Origin: an uncultured Latescibacterota bacterium
GTDB taxonomy: Bacteria; Latescibacterota; UBA2968
Length of the DNA stretch: 64,000 bases
Assembly (NCBI GenBank): GCA_958295785.1
Contig: OY282377.1
Location: 2,618,394-2,682,393, forward strand
Direction: 5' to 3'
Below the pieces are notes generated by a model. The model was not told the DNA's origin and ran no database searches. It saw only the letters and a program-made list of their open reading frames with translations. Positions 52,735 to 61,531 of this stretch are shown in pieces. Position 1 is the stretch's first letter, and every line of letters begins with the position of its first letter. The translations under genes were made by a program, and so were the position numbers.

Positions 52735-53697
52735 TTACCCAACCCCCCGTTCACTCAAGGGCGTCCAGCCGCGGCCGGGGGTGTGAACTTTTGCCTTGTC
52801 CCACTGTTTCCGCAACGCGGCAAATGCTTCGGGGTCTCGCATCTCTCGGTCCGGGTTTTGCGTGTCTTGAATCACGAAATACGCCTCGCCCGGATGGCAC
52901 GCCATGGTCACGGGATCGCGTTCTGGCGCGTAATCTTCGGGCACTTCGCCGATGTTGCTCGGCACGCCAAAATCCTGATAGCGCAGGTCCATACTCCACC
53001 GCACGATATCGGTTTTGTTTTCAAAAGAGGCGTGCGGGGTCATGTTCGTCAAAAACAAAACCGACCCCGCCGACATTTCAATGGGGATCGCGCCATCGGG
53101 CAAATTTTCCGGCGCGATTTCCAAAAAGCCCGCGTGCCCACCCGTGTAATGCCGAATGATCCCCTCGTCCTGCACCTTTGGAATCACCCACAAACACCCG
53201 TTGTCCAGCGTCACATCTACCAGCGGGATCCAGCACGTCACCATCAAATACGCATAACAATGCGCCATAGAATAGCCCGCATCCTGGTGCCATGGCACCT
53301 CGCCGCGCAAATAGCCCGGCACCTTGGGGCGGATGCGATAGATCGACGCGGCGACAATATCAGGGCCAATAATATCTTCGATACACGCAATCAAGGGGGG
53401 ATGCCGCAACGCGCTCAGAATCCCCGGCCCGTGAAATCGCCCCGACCAAATTGACATCAACACCTCGTGCGCGGCCTCTGCGTTGTACCGGTGGAGCTTT
53501 GTCAGCCGCGTTTCGAATGGCTCGTCGGCAAAATCGCGGTCCAATTTCCCTGCGGCGATCAATTCATCGCACGTTTCCTGAAGCGCGCCCGTCAACCCAT
53601 CTTTCAACGGTTGCAGGTCATCGGGGGCATAGAGGGATTCTTTGACCACGTATCCCAATTCGTTGAACTGCCGAAGTTCTCCTGCTGTGAGGCCCAT
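52735..53697 (-). CDS. Phytanoyl-CoA dioxygenase-family protein, canonical HxD
   Basis: 320 aa. Iron ligands VPWHQDAG (H137, D139) and TPHASF (H222); Arg at about 233 fits 2-oxoglutarate binding. DNGCLWVIPKVQ is the family strand. It is the last of two minus-strand PhyH genes at 52.7-54.5 kb. AAAGGAGGAAG precedes the ATG at 53697. The product should be a real Fe/2OG hydroxylase; substrate unknown. Confidence 0.9.
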   Translation of the reverse strand: MGLTAGELRQFNELGYVVKESLYAPDDLQPLKDGLTGALQETCDELIAAGKLDRDFADEPFETRLTKLHRYNAEAAHEVLMSIWSGRFHGPGILSALRHPPLIACIEDIIGPDIVAASIYRIRPKVPGYLRGEVPWHQDAGYSMAHCYAYLMVTCWIPLVDVTLDNGCLWVIPKVQDEGIIRHYTGGHAGFLEIAPENLPDGAIPIEMSAGSVLFLTNMTPHASFENKTDIVRWSMDLRYQDFGVPSNIGEVPEDYAPERDPVTMACHPGEAYFVIQDTQNPDREMRDPEAFAALRKQWDKAKVHTPGRGWTPLSERGVG

Positions 53698-53717
53698 CTC
53701 GCTTCCTCCTTTGGCGA

Positions 53718-54473
53718 TCACATCACCACGTTTTCCCGCCCGCCAACCGACGGGGGTTGTAGGATTCGCCGCTGTTGATCCGTCAGATCGGAATAGGCAT
53801 CCGGATTGTAGTAATTTTGCGACCACGCCGAATGCCCCGGGCTGAACTTATACAGCAATGCGCGCCGCTCCCGCGCTCCCTCCCACGGCATCGTGCCGTG
53901 TACCAATGCCTCTGTAAAAATGACCATATCCCCGGCTTCGACTTCGGGCTGGTGAACATAGTGCGCCGCGCGCTCAAAGCTGCGGACATCTGCGGGAATA
54001 TCCGCGATAAAATTGCTCTTATGCGAGCCCGGAATGCAGGCAAACCCGCCATCGCCTTTGCGCGCGGGCGTGAGGTTATACGTGAACACGGTCAAGCCAT
54101 TTCGCATGACGCCATCGCGGTATTTGTACCAGTGATCTCCCGGCACGCCGGCTTGCAATGTCGGCCCGCCGTGCAACCGCCCGCGTTTCTCGCCCTTTTT
54201 CATAAAAATGCAATAATCGTGATCCGCCCGAAAGGTTGGCCCCAGCAATTCGATCATATACGGCAGCGCGTTGGGGTGATCGAACAATGCCTGCGTTTCT
54301 CGCCCCCACATTGACACGCGACTCGTGCGCCTGTGCCCGCCATCGTCGTCGCCATTATCAGGCCAGACCGCATCTGCCAACGCATTCAGCGCATCCACCT
54401 CGTCCGCGCTCAACACGTTTTTGACAACCAAAAACCCCTGCAAATCAAATCGAAATTTCTCTTCTAATGTCAT
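53718..54473 (-). CDS. PhyH-fold protein with HxG in place of HxD
   Basis: 251 aa. It has the PhyH pattern FLVVKNVLSADEVDAL at the start, GGFACIPGSHKSNF (strand before the distal His), VIFTEALVHGTMPW (distal His at about 192) and RRALLYKF (Arg). At the expected HxD position it reads GRLHGGPTL (H101, G103), so the carboxylate ligand seems missing. In characterised non-haem iron halogenases the same replacement (HxA or HxG) opens a site for chloride. AACAGGAGG precedes the ATG at 54473. Alignment to a structure is needed to be sure of the ligand position. Confidence 0.82.
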   Translation of the reverse strand: MTLEEKFRFDLQGFLVVKNVLSADEVDALNALADAVWPDNGDDDGGHRRTSRVSMWGRETQALFDHPNALPYMIELLGPTFRADHDYCIFMKKGEKRGRLHGGPTLQAGVPGDHWYKYRDGVMRNGLTVFTYNLTPARKGDGGFACIPGSHKSNFIADIPADVRSFERAAHYVHQPEVEAGDMVIFTEALVHGTMPWEGARERRALLYKFSPGHSAWSQNYYNPDAYSDLTDQQRRILQPPSVGGRENVVM

Positions 54474-54691
54474 GTGTTGCCTCCTGTTAGTGGCCCGTTC
54501 CGCCTGCCCCCGTGACCCAAGTGGAGAGTGGAGAGTGGTCAATCTTTGTCTGAATCAGGATAAACTCCTGTCGAAGTTGTACACCGTTATTCAGAATGAA
54601 AGGCCATCGTAGGGGCGATGCCCTCTACCTGTTCACGCATCGGGCACATTTTGGACGACGCTACCCCTGTGCTCGCCCCTCCCGTTTTGCG

Positions 54692-55170
54692 TCTTATACC
54701 AAATTGAATTGCTGTTGCCCTGATGTGATGCGCTATGTTGCCAGCAAATGATTCTCTTGACGTTACGCAGTCATTCAGAGAAGCCATGGCAACAATCCCA
54801 TCCCCAAAGACCCTCCGATAAAGCCATCGCGCACAGCGCGCAAGGCCGTCTCGCAACCCACCTCCCTCTTGCAACTTTCTTCGCAGGCCGCCGCATGTCG
54901 TGCTGTTACAAAAGCGTTTTGCGCTGTGCCAGCCTCTCGGCGCATGAGAGCGGCATTTTTTGCCTACTTTTTTTTGTTGTTGAAAAAAAGTAGGTCGCCG
55001 CACGCCGTAGGCACAGGCGTAGCCAACGCATCGAAGGCAACCCACGAGGAGTTAGGACCAAACGCTTGAGACAAGCAACGCATGATCTCTACGGAACGTC
55101 TGTTCCCCATTTCTCATTCATCCCTGATGGGAGGCAGGATACGGACAACTTAAAAGCAAATTGGTCTTAC
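54692..55170 (+). repeat. MITE-like dispersed element, copy 4
   Basis: About 480 bp, starting TCTTATACCAAATTGAATTG and ending TTAAAAGCAAATTGGTCTTA, imperfectly inverted. It shares the right arm GATGGGAGGCAGGATACGGA with copy 1, and lacks about 24 bases of the poly-T side segment near 54960. Its right end lies four bases before the stop codon of the next minus-strand gene, so it sits at that gene's 3' side. Confidence 0.8.
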
Positions 55171-55173
55171 TTT

Positions 55174-56094
55174 TTAAAACAACCGCTTGAAATCTGCGCC
55201 CACGACATTGCCCGCTGTGTACCGGCTGCGGAACAGGGTTTGGCGCATTGGGGGCATGGTCGAAAGCAACTCGGGGTCGGGTTTCAATTCGGGTGCCCAA
55301 CCGCCATCCACTTGGTTGAACAAATGCGCGATAGCAATGCGGTCATTGTCTTCATTTGTCCACGGATGCGCGCTGTGCGTGGTCGCTTCGGCGAAAAACA
55401 AGACCGATCCGGGTGGGCATTGATAGGTCGCCCAAATATCCGAATCCGGGTCTTGAACCTCATCTGGTGCCGTATAGACCGCCTTGTGGCTGCCCGTGAT
55501 CAACATCGTTCCGCCCTGTTTGTATTTCACGGGGTTGAGCTCCCACACCACGCGCAGGTGCGGGCAAAAGCTCTTGCCGGGAAAGGCGTTGTAGAAATGC
55601 ACATCCCCCGGCAGGCGAAACAGCCCATTGCCATTGTGCGGGCCAAAGGTACGCGATTCTTTCTTTCCCTCGTTGCGCCTGCTCGGCGCAGTGCGATACC
55701 ACAGGCCGCAACCGCCCAAACTGAAGCCGTAACACTCTTGACTGGAAAGGGTCGGATTGGCTGTAAATTCATTCAACATCCCGACGACAACCGGATGATC
55801 GACCAACCGCTGCGTCGGCCCGGCAAGGGGTGTGCGCTCGTGCATGGGCAGTGACGCTGGCTCAAAATGCAATTTCAAACACCACGCCCGCATCTCTTCG
55901 ATTTCCGCCGCGCTCAACACTTCTGGGATCAGCAACCAGCCGTGCGTGTCGAACATGTATTTCTGCTCCTCTGTCGGCGGCACAACCGGCGCGCCATCGG
56001 CGTTCTGTTGCGGCAACTCGTGCGCGTAAGACGCCATGGGTTGCCCCATGTTTTTGTTGATGATATAGGGTTCGACCCGTCCATTGTTCGCCAT
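55174..56094 (-). CDS. PhyH-fold protein with HxG (HNG), tandem paralogue A
   Basis: 306 aa. N-terminal PYIINKNMGQ, then GWLLIPEVLSAAEIEEM. The putative iron site reads FGPHNGNGLF (H153, G155) with the distal His in ATTHSAHPW (H240 or H243) and Arg in NDRIAIAHLF. The strand GGTMLITGSHKAVY is as in PhyH. As in the gene at 53718, the acidic ligand appears replaced by Gly. It is close in sequence to the gene just upstream (56256-57191), clearly a tandem duplication. The ATG at 56094 has AGGAG upstream. Confidence 0.82.
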   Translation of the reverse strand: MANNGRVEPYIINKNMGQPMASYAHELPQQNADGAPVVPPTEEQKYMFDTHGWLLIPEVLSAAEIEEMRAWCLKLHFEPASLPMHERTPLAGPTQRLVDHPVVVGMLNEFTANPTLSSQECYGFSLGGCGLWYRTAPSRRNEGKKESRTFGPHNGNGLFRLPGDVHFYNAFPGKSFCPHLRVVWELNPVKYKQGGTMLITGSHKAVYTAPDEVQDPDSDIWATYQCPPGSVLFFAEATTHSAHPWTNEDNDRIAIAHLFNQVDGGWAPELKPDPELLSTMPPMRQTLFRSRYTAGNVVGADFKRLF

Positions 56095-56255
56095 TTCTCG
56101 CTCCTGTTTGTGTTGCGGCTTCCCGATTTTGCCAAGCGCGACAAAACGCACCGACACATCCCAAAACAAGTGGAATGGGGTACAACTGCGTAGCAATTCA
56201 TTGACATATCTCATTTATTCGGGCGGGCACAGGGCCACGCCCTCCTTATGCGTTC

Positions 56256-57191
56256 TTATGGCGTGTGCTTTTCATCTGTCTCGACATAAGGCATTGTCCG
56301 CGCATGAAACGCGCCAGCTTCCACATTGTTCGCTGCTTTGACCTCTCGAAATAGGGATTGCCGTTTGGGGTGCATGGAAGATAGCAAGTCCGGGTGCGGC
56401 AACCACGACTGCCAGCGGTTTGCAACCGCATTGTACAGATTGAACACCGCCAACCGGTTGTTGTCTTCATTCGTCCACGGATGGGCACTGTGCGAAATCG
56501 CTTCGGTGAAGAAAATCACGGCCCCGGCGTCGCATTGGTACGTGTCCCAGATAGGCGAATCCGCGTCAAAAGCCGAGGCCGGCGCCGGATACGTTGCTTT
56601 GTGGCTGCCCGAAATGAACATGGTGCCGCCCTGCCGGTATTTCACCGGATTCAATTCCCATGCCACGCGCGTCAACCCGCTCCACGCCTTGCCCGGCACG
56701 CAGCGGTAATAATGCGAATCCCACGGCGGGCGAAACAGGCCATTGCCATTGTGCGGACTGAATTTGCCCGGCACGTATTCATACGCAGAGCGATACATCA
56801 AGTGCGAGGTTTCCAAGCGAAAGCCATAGCTATCTTCGCTCGCGCACGGCGGATACGCCAAAAATTCGTTCAAAAAGCCCACCGCCACGGGATGATCCAT
56901 CAGCTTTTGCAGGGGGCCGCTCAAGGTGCAACGTTCGGCTTCTGAAAAACCATCGGGGTTGCGGTGCAATCGCTCCGCGTATTCCTGCATCTCTGCCAAC
57001 TCATCCCCCTGTATCACCCCCGGAACCAACAACCACCCATTGCGGTCAAAGTCGTACTTCTGCTTCTGCGTCAAGGGCACGACCATCAACCCATCGGCAT
57101 TTGTGGATGTCAAATCCCCCGCCTGCACGAGCTGCGCGCTGCCCAGATTTTTGTTGATCACAAAGGGGGTTGTATTCGCGATTTTTTTCAT
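56256..57191 (-). CDS. PhyH-fold protein with HxG (HNG), tandem paralogue B
   Basis: 311 aa. Same architecture as paralogue A: PFVINKNLGS, GWLLVPGVIQGDELAEM, FSPHNGNGLF (H147, G149), GGTMFISGSHKATY, ISHSAHPWTNEDNNRLAVF (H234, Arg 246). The two genes are separated by 161 bases holding a GGGGTACAACTGCGTAGCAA string of the repeat type (about 56176-56195). Each could have its own promoter. The conserved N-terminus (NKN(M/L)G, NADG, VVP) marks a distinct subfamily. Confidence 0.82.
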   Translation of the reverse strand: MKKIANTTPFVINKNLGSAQLVQAGDLTSTNADGLMVVPLTQKQKYDFDRNGWLLVPGVIQGDELAEMQEYAERLHRNPDGFSEAERCTLSGPLQKLMDHPVAVGFLNEFLAYPPCASEDSYGFRLETSHLMYRSAYEYVPGKFSPHNGNGLFRPPWDSHYYRCVPGKAWSGLTRVAWELNPVKYRQGGTMFISGSHKATYPAPASAFDADSPIWDTYQCDAGAVIFFTEAISHSAHPWTNEDNNRLAVFNLYNAVANRWQSWLPHPDLLSSMHPKRQSLFREVKAANNVEAGAFHARTMPYVETDEKHTP

Positions 57192-57212
57192 TCAAAACTC
57201 CTTTCTGCGTTA

Positions 57213-57599
57213 TCATGTTCGCTCGCGGATATGCGCGGTCAACCACTCGACGAGTTGCTCGCGAGAAACCTTTCCCGATGCGATGCCCAAAATGGTTTTC
57301 TCTTTAATATCATCGGTTGCGTCAATTATGTATCCATTTTCATACAAGGAGACTTCCATTGCGGCATGTCCCACCCGTTTGTTTCCATCGACAAAAGGAT
57401 GATTCTGAATCAAAGAAAAACACAAAGCGGCCGCCTTCTCTACAACGGTGGGATATAGATCCTCGCCTCCAAAAGTCATGCGGGGTTGTGCGATAGCCGA
57501 TTCCAGTCCGCTGTAATCGCGCACGCCCATAGACCCGCCGCACGTTTCAATAATACGCCTGTGGAGTGCCAATACTGCATCCGGGCTGAGATAAGACAT
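57213..57599 (-). CDS. Doc-type toxin (Fic fold, death-on-curing)
   Basis: 128 aa. The core motif NHPFVDGNKRVGHAAM (about residues 66-81) is the HxFx(D/N)GNKR signature; Doc proteins phosphorylate EF-Tu and stop translation. MSYLSPDAVLALHRRII is the usual Doc start. The ATG overlaps the stop of the upstream HEPN-like gene by four bases (ATGA). Classical Doc is paired with a small Phd antitoxin, but no such gene is adjacent; the large upstream protein occupies that place. The last gene of its transcript. Confidence 0.88.
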   Translation of the reverse strand: MSYLSPDAVLALHRRIIETCGGSMGVRDYSGLESAIAQPRMTFGGEDLYPTVVEKAAALCFSLIQNHPFVDGNKRVGHAAMEVSLYENGYIIDATDDIKEKTILGIASGKVSREQLVEWLTAHIRERT

Positions 57600-58690
57600 C
57601 AACTGAGCCTTTGGTAGAGGTCGCTATTTTTTTCGAGCACATATTCGCAGATCTCCGCAAACCTCTGATCCCGGAATACGCCATTGTGAAAATAGTCAAT
57701 CACGTCATCTTTTATTTGGCAATACGACCCAGTGCCACCCGCTCTAAATCCCAGACGGTGTCCAATCACAATGCGTATGATCGTGGGAATGATGGCGGCA
57801 ACGATGTTGAAGGTGTAGTATTTGGACTGCTCATCGTTAAGTCCTTTCAGCTTTGGTATCCGCCCCGTGTGCGTCAGGATATTACGCACCCGGTCAACAT
57901 ATTGCACTCGAGTCTTTTGATCGGGCGTTGGAGGCGAGTCTATAATATCAAGGGATTGCAGGAGCGAAAACAATTTATCCAATAAACTCGGGCCGCGGTC
58001 AATCTGGCTATGTAGCAAACGCTCATATCGCTCCACTTGACCCGGCTGGAGTTCCGGTATTTTTATCAGGATATCGCTTATCTCATCTTTGAGTTTTTTG
58101 CGGGTGCGCTTATTGACCTTCTGATAGGTCGTACGCTGCTGGTCGAGAATGATGTTGAGGGCTGTGCAGTACGAGGCGGCGAGAGATTGCAAAAGGTCGG
58201 TGTTCATGGCCTCGTTGTATAAGAGCAGAGCGATGTGCAAATTTTTGGCTACCAAGCATTGCCTATTCTGCCACGCAAGTGCTGCTGCACGCAAGGTATC
58301 AATTTGAGCCACGGCGAAGTCGCCATATCCATGGGGGGAAAACCTTTCGCGGTATTCTGCGGTTGCTACATGTCTGCCTGTGAGAAAAGTGAGCAAATGG
58401 CACAAATCCCATTGCCCGCCATCGTCGGCTGTTTCGTTGAGAAGAATACTCTTTTCTTCAGCCCCGTTCCAAGACATCGTTGCCGTGGCTTGCCAAGTGC
58501 CTTTGCGTGTCGGTGAACTTTGTAGTCCTGCCTCGCTGACGATCTCGCTTTCGGGTTTAGGCAGTTGCGAGACTTTGGCGTCGTAATCATCTGCGAGACG
58601 CACGGTCAGGCAACCGATTTTACTTTCTGACCTTGGGGGACTGGGGCGCGATTCGCCCATGTAGAGATTGAAGATATCGAGCGTTTTCAT
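57599..58690 (-). CDS. HEPN-like protein preceding Doc, unknown family
   Basis: 363 aa, cytoplasmic. No catalytic domain is recognised at the N-terminus (a beta-rich region to about residue 130). The C-terminal half is helical and contains DRVRNILTHTGRIP, matching the HEPN RNase motif RxxxxH (R269, H274, with Asn 270). The layout recalls ApeA-like abortive-infection proteins (beta-rich N-terminus, C-terminal HEPN). Coupling to doc suggests a toxin or defence module. The ATG at 58690 has GGAGAAAAG upstream; 28 further codons are open in the same frame. Confidence 0.65.
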   Translation of the reverse strand: MKTLDIFNLYMGESRPSPPRSESKIGCLTVRLADDYDAKVSQLPKPESEIVSEAGLQSSPTRKGTWQATATMSWNGAEEKSILLNETADDGGQWDLCHLLTFLTGRHVATAEYRERFSPHGYGDFAVAQIDTLRAAALAWQNRQCLVAKNLHIALLLYNEAMNTDLLQSLAASYCTALNIILDQQRTTYQKVNKRTRKKLKDEISDILIKIPELQPGQVERYERLLHSQIDRGPSLLDKLFSLLQSLDIIDSPPTPDQKTRVQYVDRVRNILTHTGRIPKLKGLNDEQSKYYTFNIVAAIIPTIIRIVIGHRLGFRAGGTGSYCQIKDDVIDYFHNGVFRDQRFAEICEYVLEKNSDLYQRLS

Positions 58691-58734
58691 TGCTTTTCTC
58701 CGTTGGATTATGTCGCGTCGCGCTTCTGGGCAAT

Positions 58735-58764
58735 TCTTATACCAAATTGATTTGATGTTGGCCT
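58735..58764 (+). repeat. Solo end of the MITE-like element
   Basis: TCTTATACCAAATTGATTTG followed by ATGTTGGCCT matches the left terminus of the dispersed element, but the body is absent. It lies between the HEPN-like gene and the ExeA-type ATPase gene. Confidence 0.6.
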
Positions 58765-58845
58765 TTCTCTCCATTCAAGGTTTCGCACGTCGTGCCGAGC
58801 GAAGCGTCGCGTAGTCGGAGCATCTCTTGCCTTGCTCACCCCTTA

Positions 58846-59649
58846 TTAGAGATTTTTGATTGCATAAACCGCTTTTGATATCTGATCCGCCTCAATGGCT
58901 TTGGCTTTGTCGCCAAAACCGAGCAACAGGGCGATGTCGCAAATATTGTTTATTTCTCGCGGAACACCACTGGATGCGCGATAGAGCGCGTCGAGCGCGT
59001 CTTTGCCAAATAAGGGCCGTTTGAGTCCGGCTTTTTGCAAGCGGGTTTGCACATAAGCGTGGGTTTCCTCGCGCTTGAGCGGTGCGAGGTGAGATTGGCG
59101 TGCGACCTGTTGGGCCAACGGCTCATGGCGCGCGATCCGATCTTTGAGGCCTGGTTGTCCGATGAGGAGCAGGGTGAGAAAAAAGCGACCATTGCGCTGA
59201 AAGCTGAACAGGGATTGCAACTCCTCAAAGGTGTTGTCGTCTTCAATGGCCTGGGCTTCATCGACAATGACGACCGTGTATTTGCCTGCATTGGCACTTT
59301 TGACGACCTGAACCTCGAGTGCGCGGCGCAGGTCTGCTTTTTCTTTTGATTGAATTTCCACGCCCAATTGGATGAGCATGTCCCGAAGAAAGTCTGTCGG
59401 CGAGAGACCGGATTTGGCCATCAGGGCAATTTCATATCTGTCGGGGGGCAGGTCTTGGATGAGGATGCGGCTCAAGACGGTTTTGCCACAGCCGATGGCG
59501 CCCGTCAACACGGCGGCCCCCCTGCGGTTGTTGATCGCGTAGAACATTTGCAACAGCGCCCTTTGATGGGTTGCCGCAGAATAAAAAAAACGCGGGTCCG
59601 GCACATTCTCAAATGGCAGTTCTGTCAAATTCCAATATTCCCGATACAC
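58846..59649 (-). CDS. ExeA/GspA-type AAA ATPase
   Basis: 267 aa. Start YREYWNLTELPFENVPDPRFFY is the hallmark of ExeA-like ATPases. Walker A GAIGCGKTVLS, Walker B VVIVDEAQA, and a sensor region RHEPLAQQV follow. In type II secretion, ExeA helps assemble the secretin across peptidoglycan; here it stands alone, without a peptidoglycan-binding domain. The GTG at 59649 is preferred because it starts the conserved sequence; the TTG at 59688 would add 13 residues. Confidence 0.85.
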   Translation of the reverse strand: MYREYWNLTELPFENVPDPRFFYSAATHQRALLQMFYAINNRRGAAVLTGAIGCGKTVLSRILIQDLPPDRYEIALMAKSGLSPTDFLRDMLIQLGVEIQSKEKADLRRALEVQVVKSANAGKYTVVIVDEAQAIEDDNTFEELQSLFSFQRNGRFFLTLLLIGQPGLKDRIARHEPLAQQVARQSHLAPLKREETHAYVQTRLQKAGLKRPLFGKDALDALYRASSGVPREINNICDIALLLGFGDKAKAIEADQISKAVYAIKNL

Positions 59650-59951
59650 GGTTGTGATCCTTTGTTTGAAATCCGATGGCAAAGTCAATCGGCGCGGTGG
59701 TTTAATGTTGCACTGATCTCAAGCGAATATAGGTACATCAGACAACCTGTGTCAAGTGATCGGAATGGGCAACGCAATGGCTGAAGGGGCGTTAAAGGTG
59801 TTGCCAATGTCCCCCGATACATGGGCGCGAAATCTGATGGTTTTTTGTGATGGCATTTTTGCGATGGCCTTTCATCTGCGGCCCTCTCCTGTCTCGCGTC
59901 TTGCCTCTCACTTTTGAAACTGTCCCAAAGTCACACATCGCGTAAAATACT

Positions 59952-59979
59952 TTGACGAAATGTGTTCATACCCTATATT
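59952..59979 (+). promoter_or_regulatory. Predicted promoter of the glycosyltransferase-tonB-exbBD operon
   Basis: TTGACG (59952-59957), 16 bases, TATATT (59974-59979). The glycosyltransferase start lies 46 bases further on. Confidence 0.5.
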
Positions 59980-60025
59980 GCGCTGTCATCGCCGATGTTT
60001 TGCGACGCTCATTGTGGAGGGCTAT

Positions 60026-61528
60026 ATGGCTTGGTGGCAATCCGTTTTGCTGGCCTCTTACAGCCTTGTGTTTGCATTGTTGTTGCTCGTCAGCCTGCAC
60101 CGACACTTAATGGTACATCTCTATTACAAGCACAGGCGCGTGCGGCCCGTTCCCCGCGGCGCGTTTGGCGAATGGCCCGTTGTCACCGTGCAATTGCCCG
60201 TGTTTAATGAACGCTATGTGGTCGAGCGGCTGATTCGCACGGTCGCCAAAATGGATTATCCACGCGATAGGCTCGAAATTCAGGTATTGGACGATTCGAC
60301 CGATGAAACGACCGCCATTGCCGCGCAGTGCGTAGATGAGCTTCGGCATTCGGGGCTGGATATCGCGCTGATACATCGCAACGCGCGCACGGGGTATAAG
60401 GCCGGTGCTTTGGCAGAGGGCGTGCGGGTTGCACGGGGCGAATTTATCGCGATTTTTGACGCTGATTTTCTGCCGCCGCCAGACTTTTTGACGCGAACCA
60501 TCCCGCATTTTGCCGATTCGAAAGTGGGGATGGTTCAGACGCGCTGGGGGCATTTGAACCGGGATTACTCGTTGTTGACGCGGGTACAGGCCATTTATCT
60601 CGACGGGCATTTTGTGATGGAACACGGCGCGCGCAGCCGGTCGGGCCTGTTCTTCAATTTCAATGGCACGGCAGGCGTTTGGCGGCGGACGTGCATTGAC
60701 GACGCGGGCGGTTGGCAACACGATACCCTGACCGAAGACCTGGATTTGAGTTATCGCGCACAGTTGGCCGGGTGGCGGTTTGTGTATCTGGCCGATGCGG
60801 TGACGCCGGCCGAAATCCCGGTGGAGGTTAATGCGTGGAAGTCGCAGCAGTTTCGATGGGCAAAAGGCTCTGTGCAGACCGCAAAAAAAAATCTGCGAAC
60901 CCTGTTGAAAAGCGGCTTGCCGTGGCGCGTAAAGGGCGAGGCCGCGTTTCATCTCTTGACGAATTTTTCCTATCTGTTGATGGTGATGGTCTCGGTGCTC
61001 ATTTTTCCCGCGATTGTTCTGCGCGAAGACTTGGGTTGGCTCAGGGTGATCGCGATTGACTTTCCCCTGTTTGTCGGCGCGACCGGGGTGATCTCGCGGT
61101 ATTACATCCACTCGCAGCGGGAAATTTATTCGGATTGGAAGACGCGCATTTTGTATTTGCCGTGCGTGTTGGCGCTGGGCATGGGCATTTCGCTGAACAA
61201 TGCGCGGGGCGTGTTTCAGGCATTGCGCGGGCACGAGACCGCGTTTCATCGCACGCCGAAGTATCGGGTTGTCGGGCGCGCTGGCAACTGGTGGCGCGAG
61301 AATTATGCGATGAAAAAGAATATGACGGCATTTTTGGAAATTGGACTCGGTTTTTACTTGCTGATCGCCGTGGCGTATTCGATTGGCCGAGGGCTGTATT
61401 TTCCCGTGCCATTCCTGATTTTGTTTGCCTCTGGCTTTTTTTATATTGGCGGCATGTCTTTGTTCCAAGGGATTTGGGCGCGAATGCACGCGCAAACGCC
61501 CGAAATCGAGGTTGCGGCGGCAAATTGA
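60026..61528 (+). CDS. Membrane glycosyltransferase, family 2 (CesA/CslA-like)
   Basis: 500 aa. One membrane segment near the N-terminus and several at the C-terminus. The processive GT-A domain has all marks: PVFNERYVVERLI, DDSTD (first Asp), DADFLPPPDF, TEDLDLSYR (base) and QQFRWAKGS (QxxRW). Such enzymes polymerise or transfer a sugar from a nucleotide sugar across the membrane. No PilZ domain is present, so it is not c-di-GMP regulated like BcsA. GGAGG lies five bases before the ATG at 60026. tonB follows three bases after the stop. Confidence 0.9.
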   Translation: MAWWQSVLLASYSLVFALLLLVSLHRHLMVHLYYKHRRVRPVPRGAFGEWPVVTVQLPVFNERYVVERLIRTVAKMDYPRDRLEIQVLDDSTDETTAIAAQCVDELRHSGLDIALIHRNARTGYKAGALAEGVRVARGEFIAIFDADFLPPPDFLTRTIPHFADSKVGMVQTRWGHLNRDYSLLTRVQAIYLDGHFVMEHGARSRSGLFFNFNGTAGVWRRTCIDDAGGWQHDTLTEDLDLSYRAQLAGWRFVYLADAVTPAEIPVEVNAWKSQQFRWAKGSVQTAKKNLRTLLKSGLPWRVKGEAAFHLLTNFSYLLMVMVSVLIFPAIVLREDLGWLRVIAIDFPLFVGATGVISRYYIHSQREIYSDWKTRILYLPCVLALGMGISLNNARGVFQALRGHETAFHRTPKYRVVGRAGNWWRENYAMKKNMTAFLEIGLGFYLLIAVAYSIGRGLYFPVPFLILFASGFFYIGGMSLFQGIWARMHAQTPEIEVAAAN

Positions 61529-61531
61529 ACC

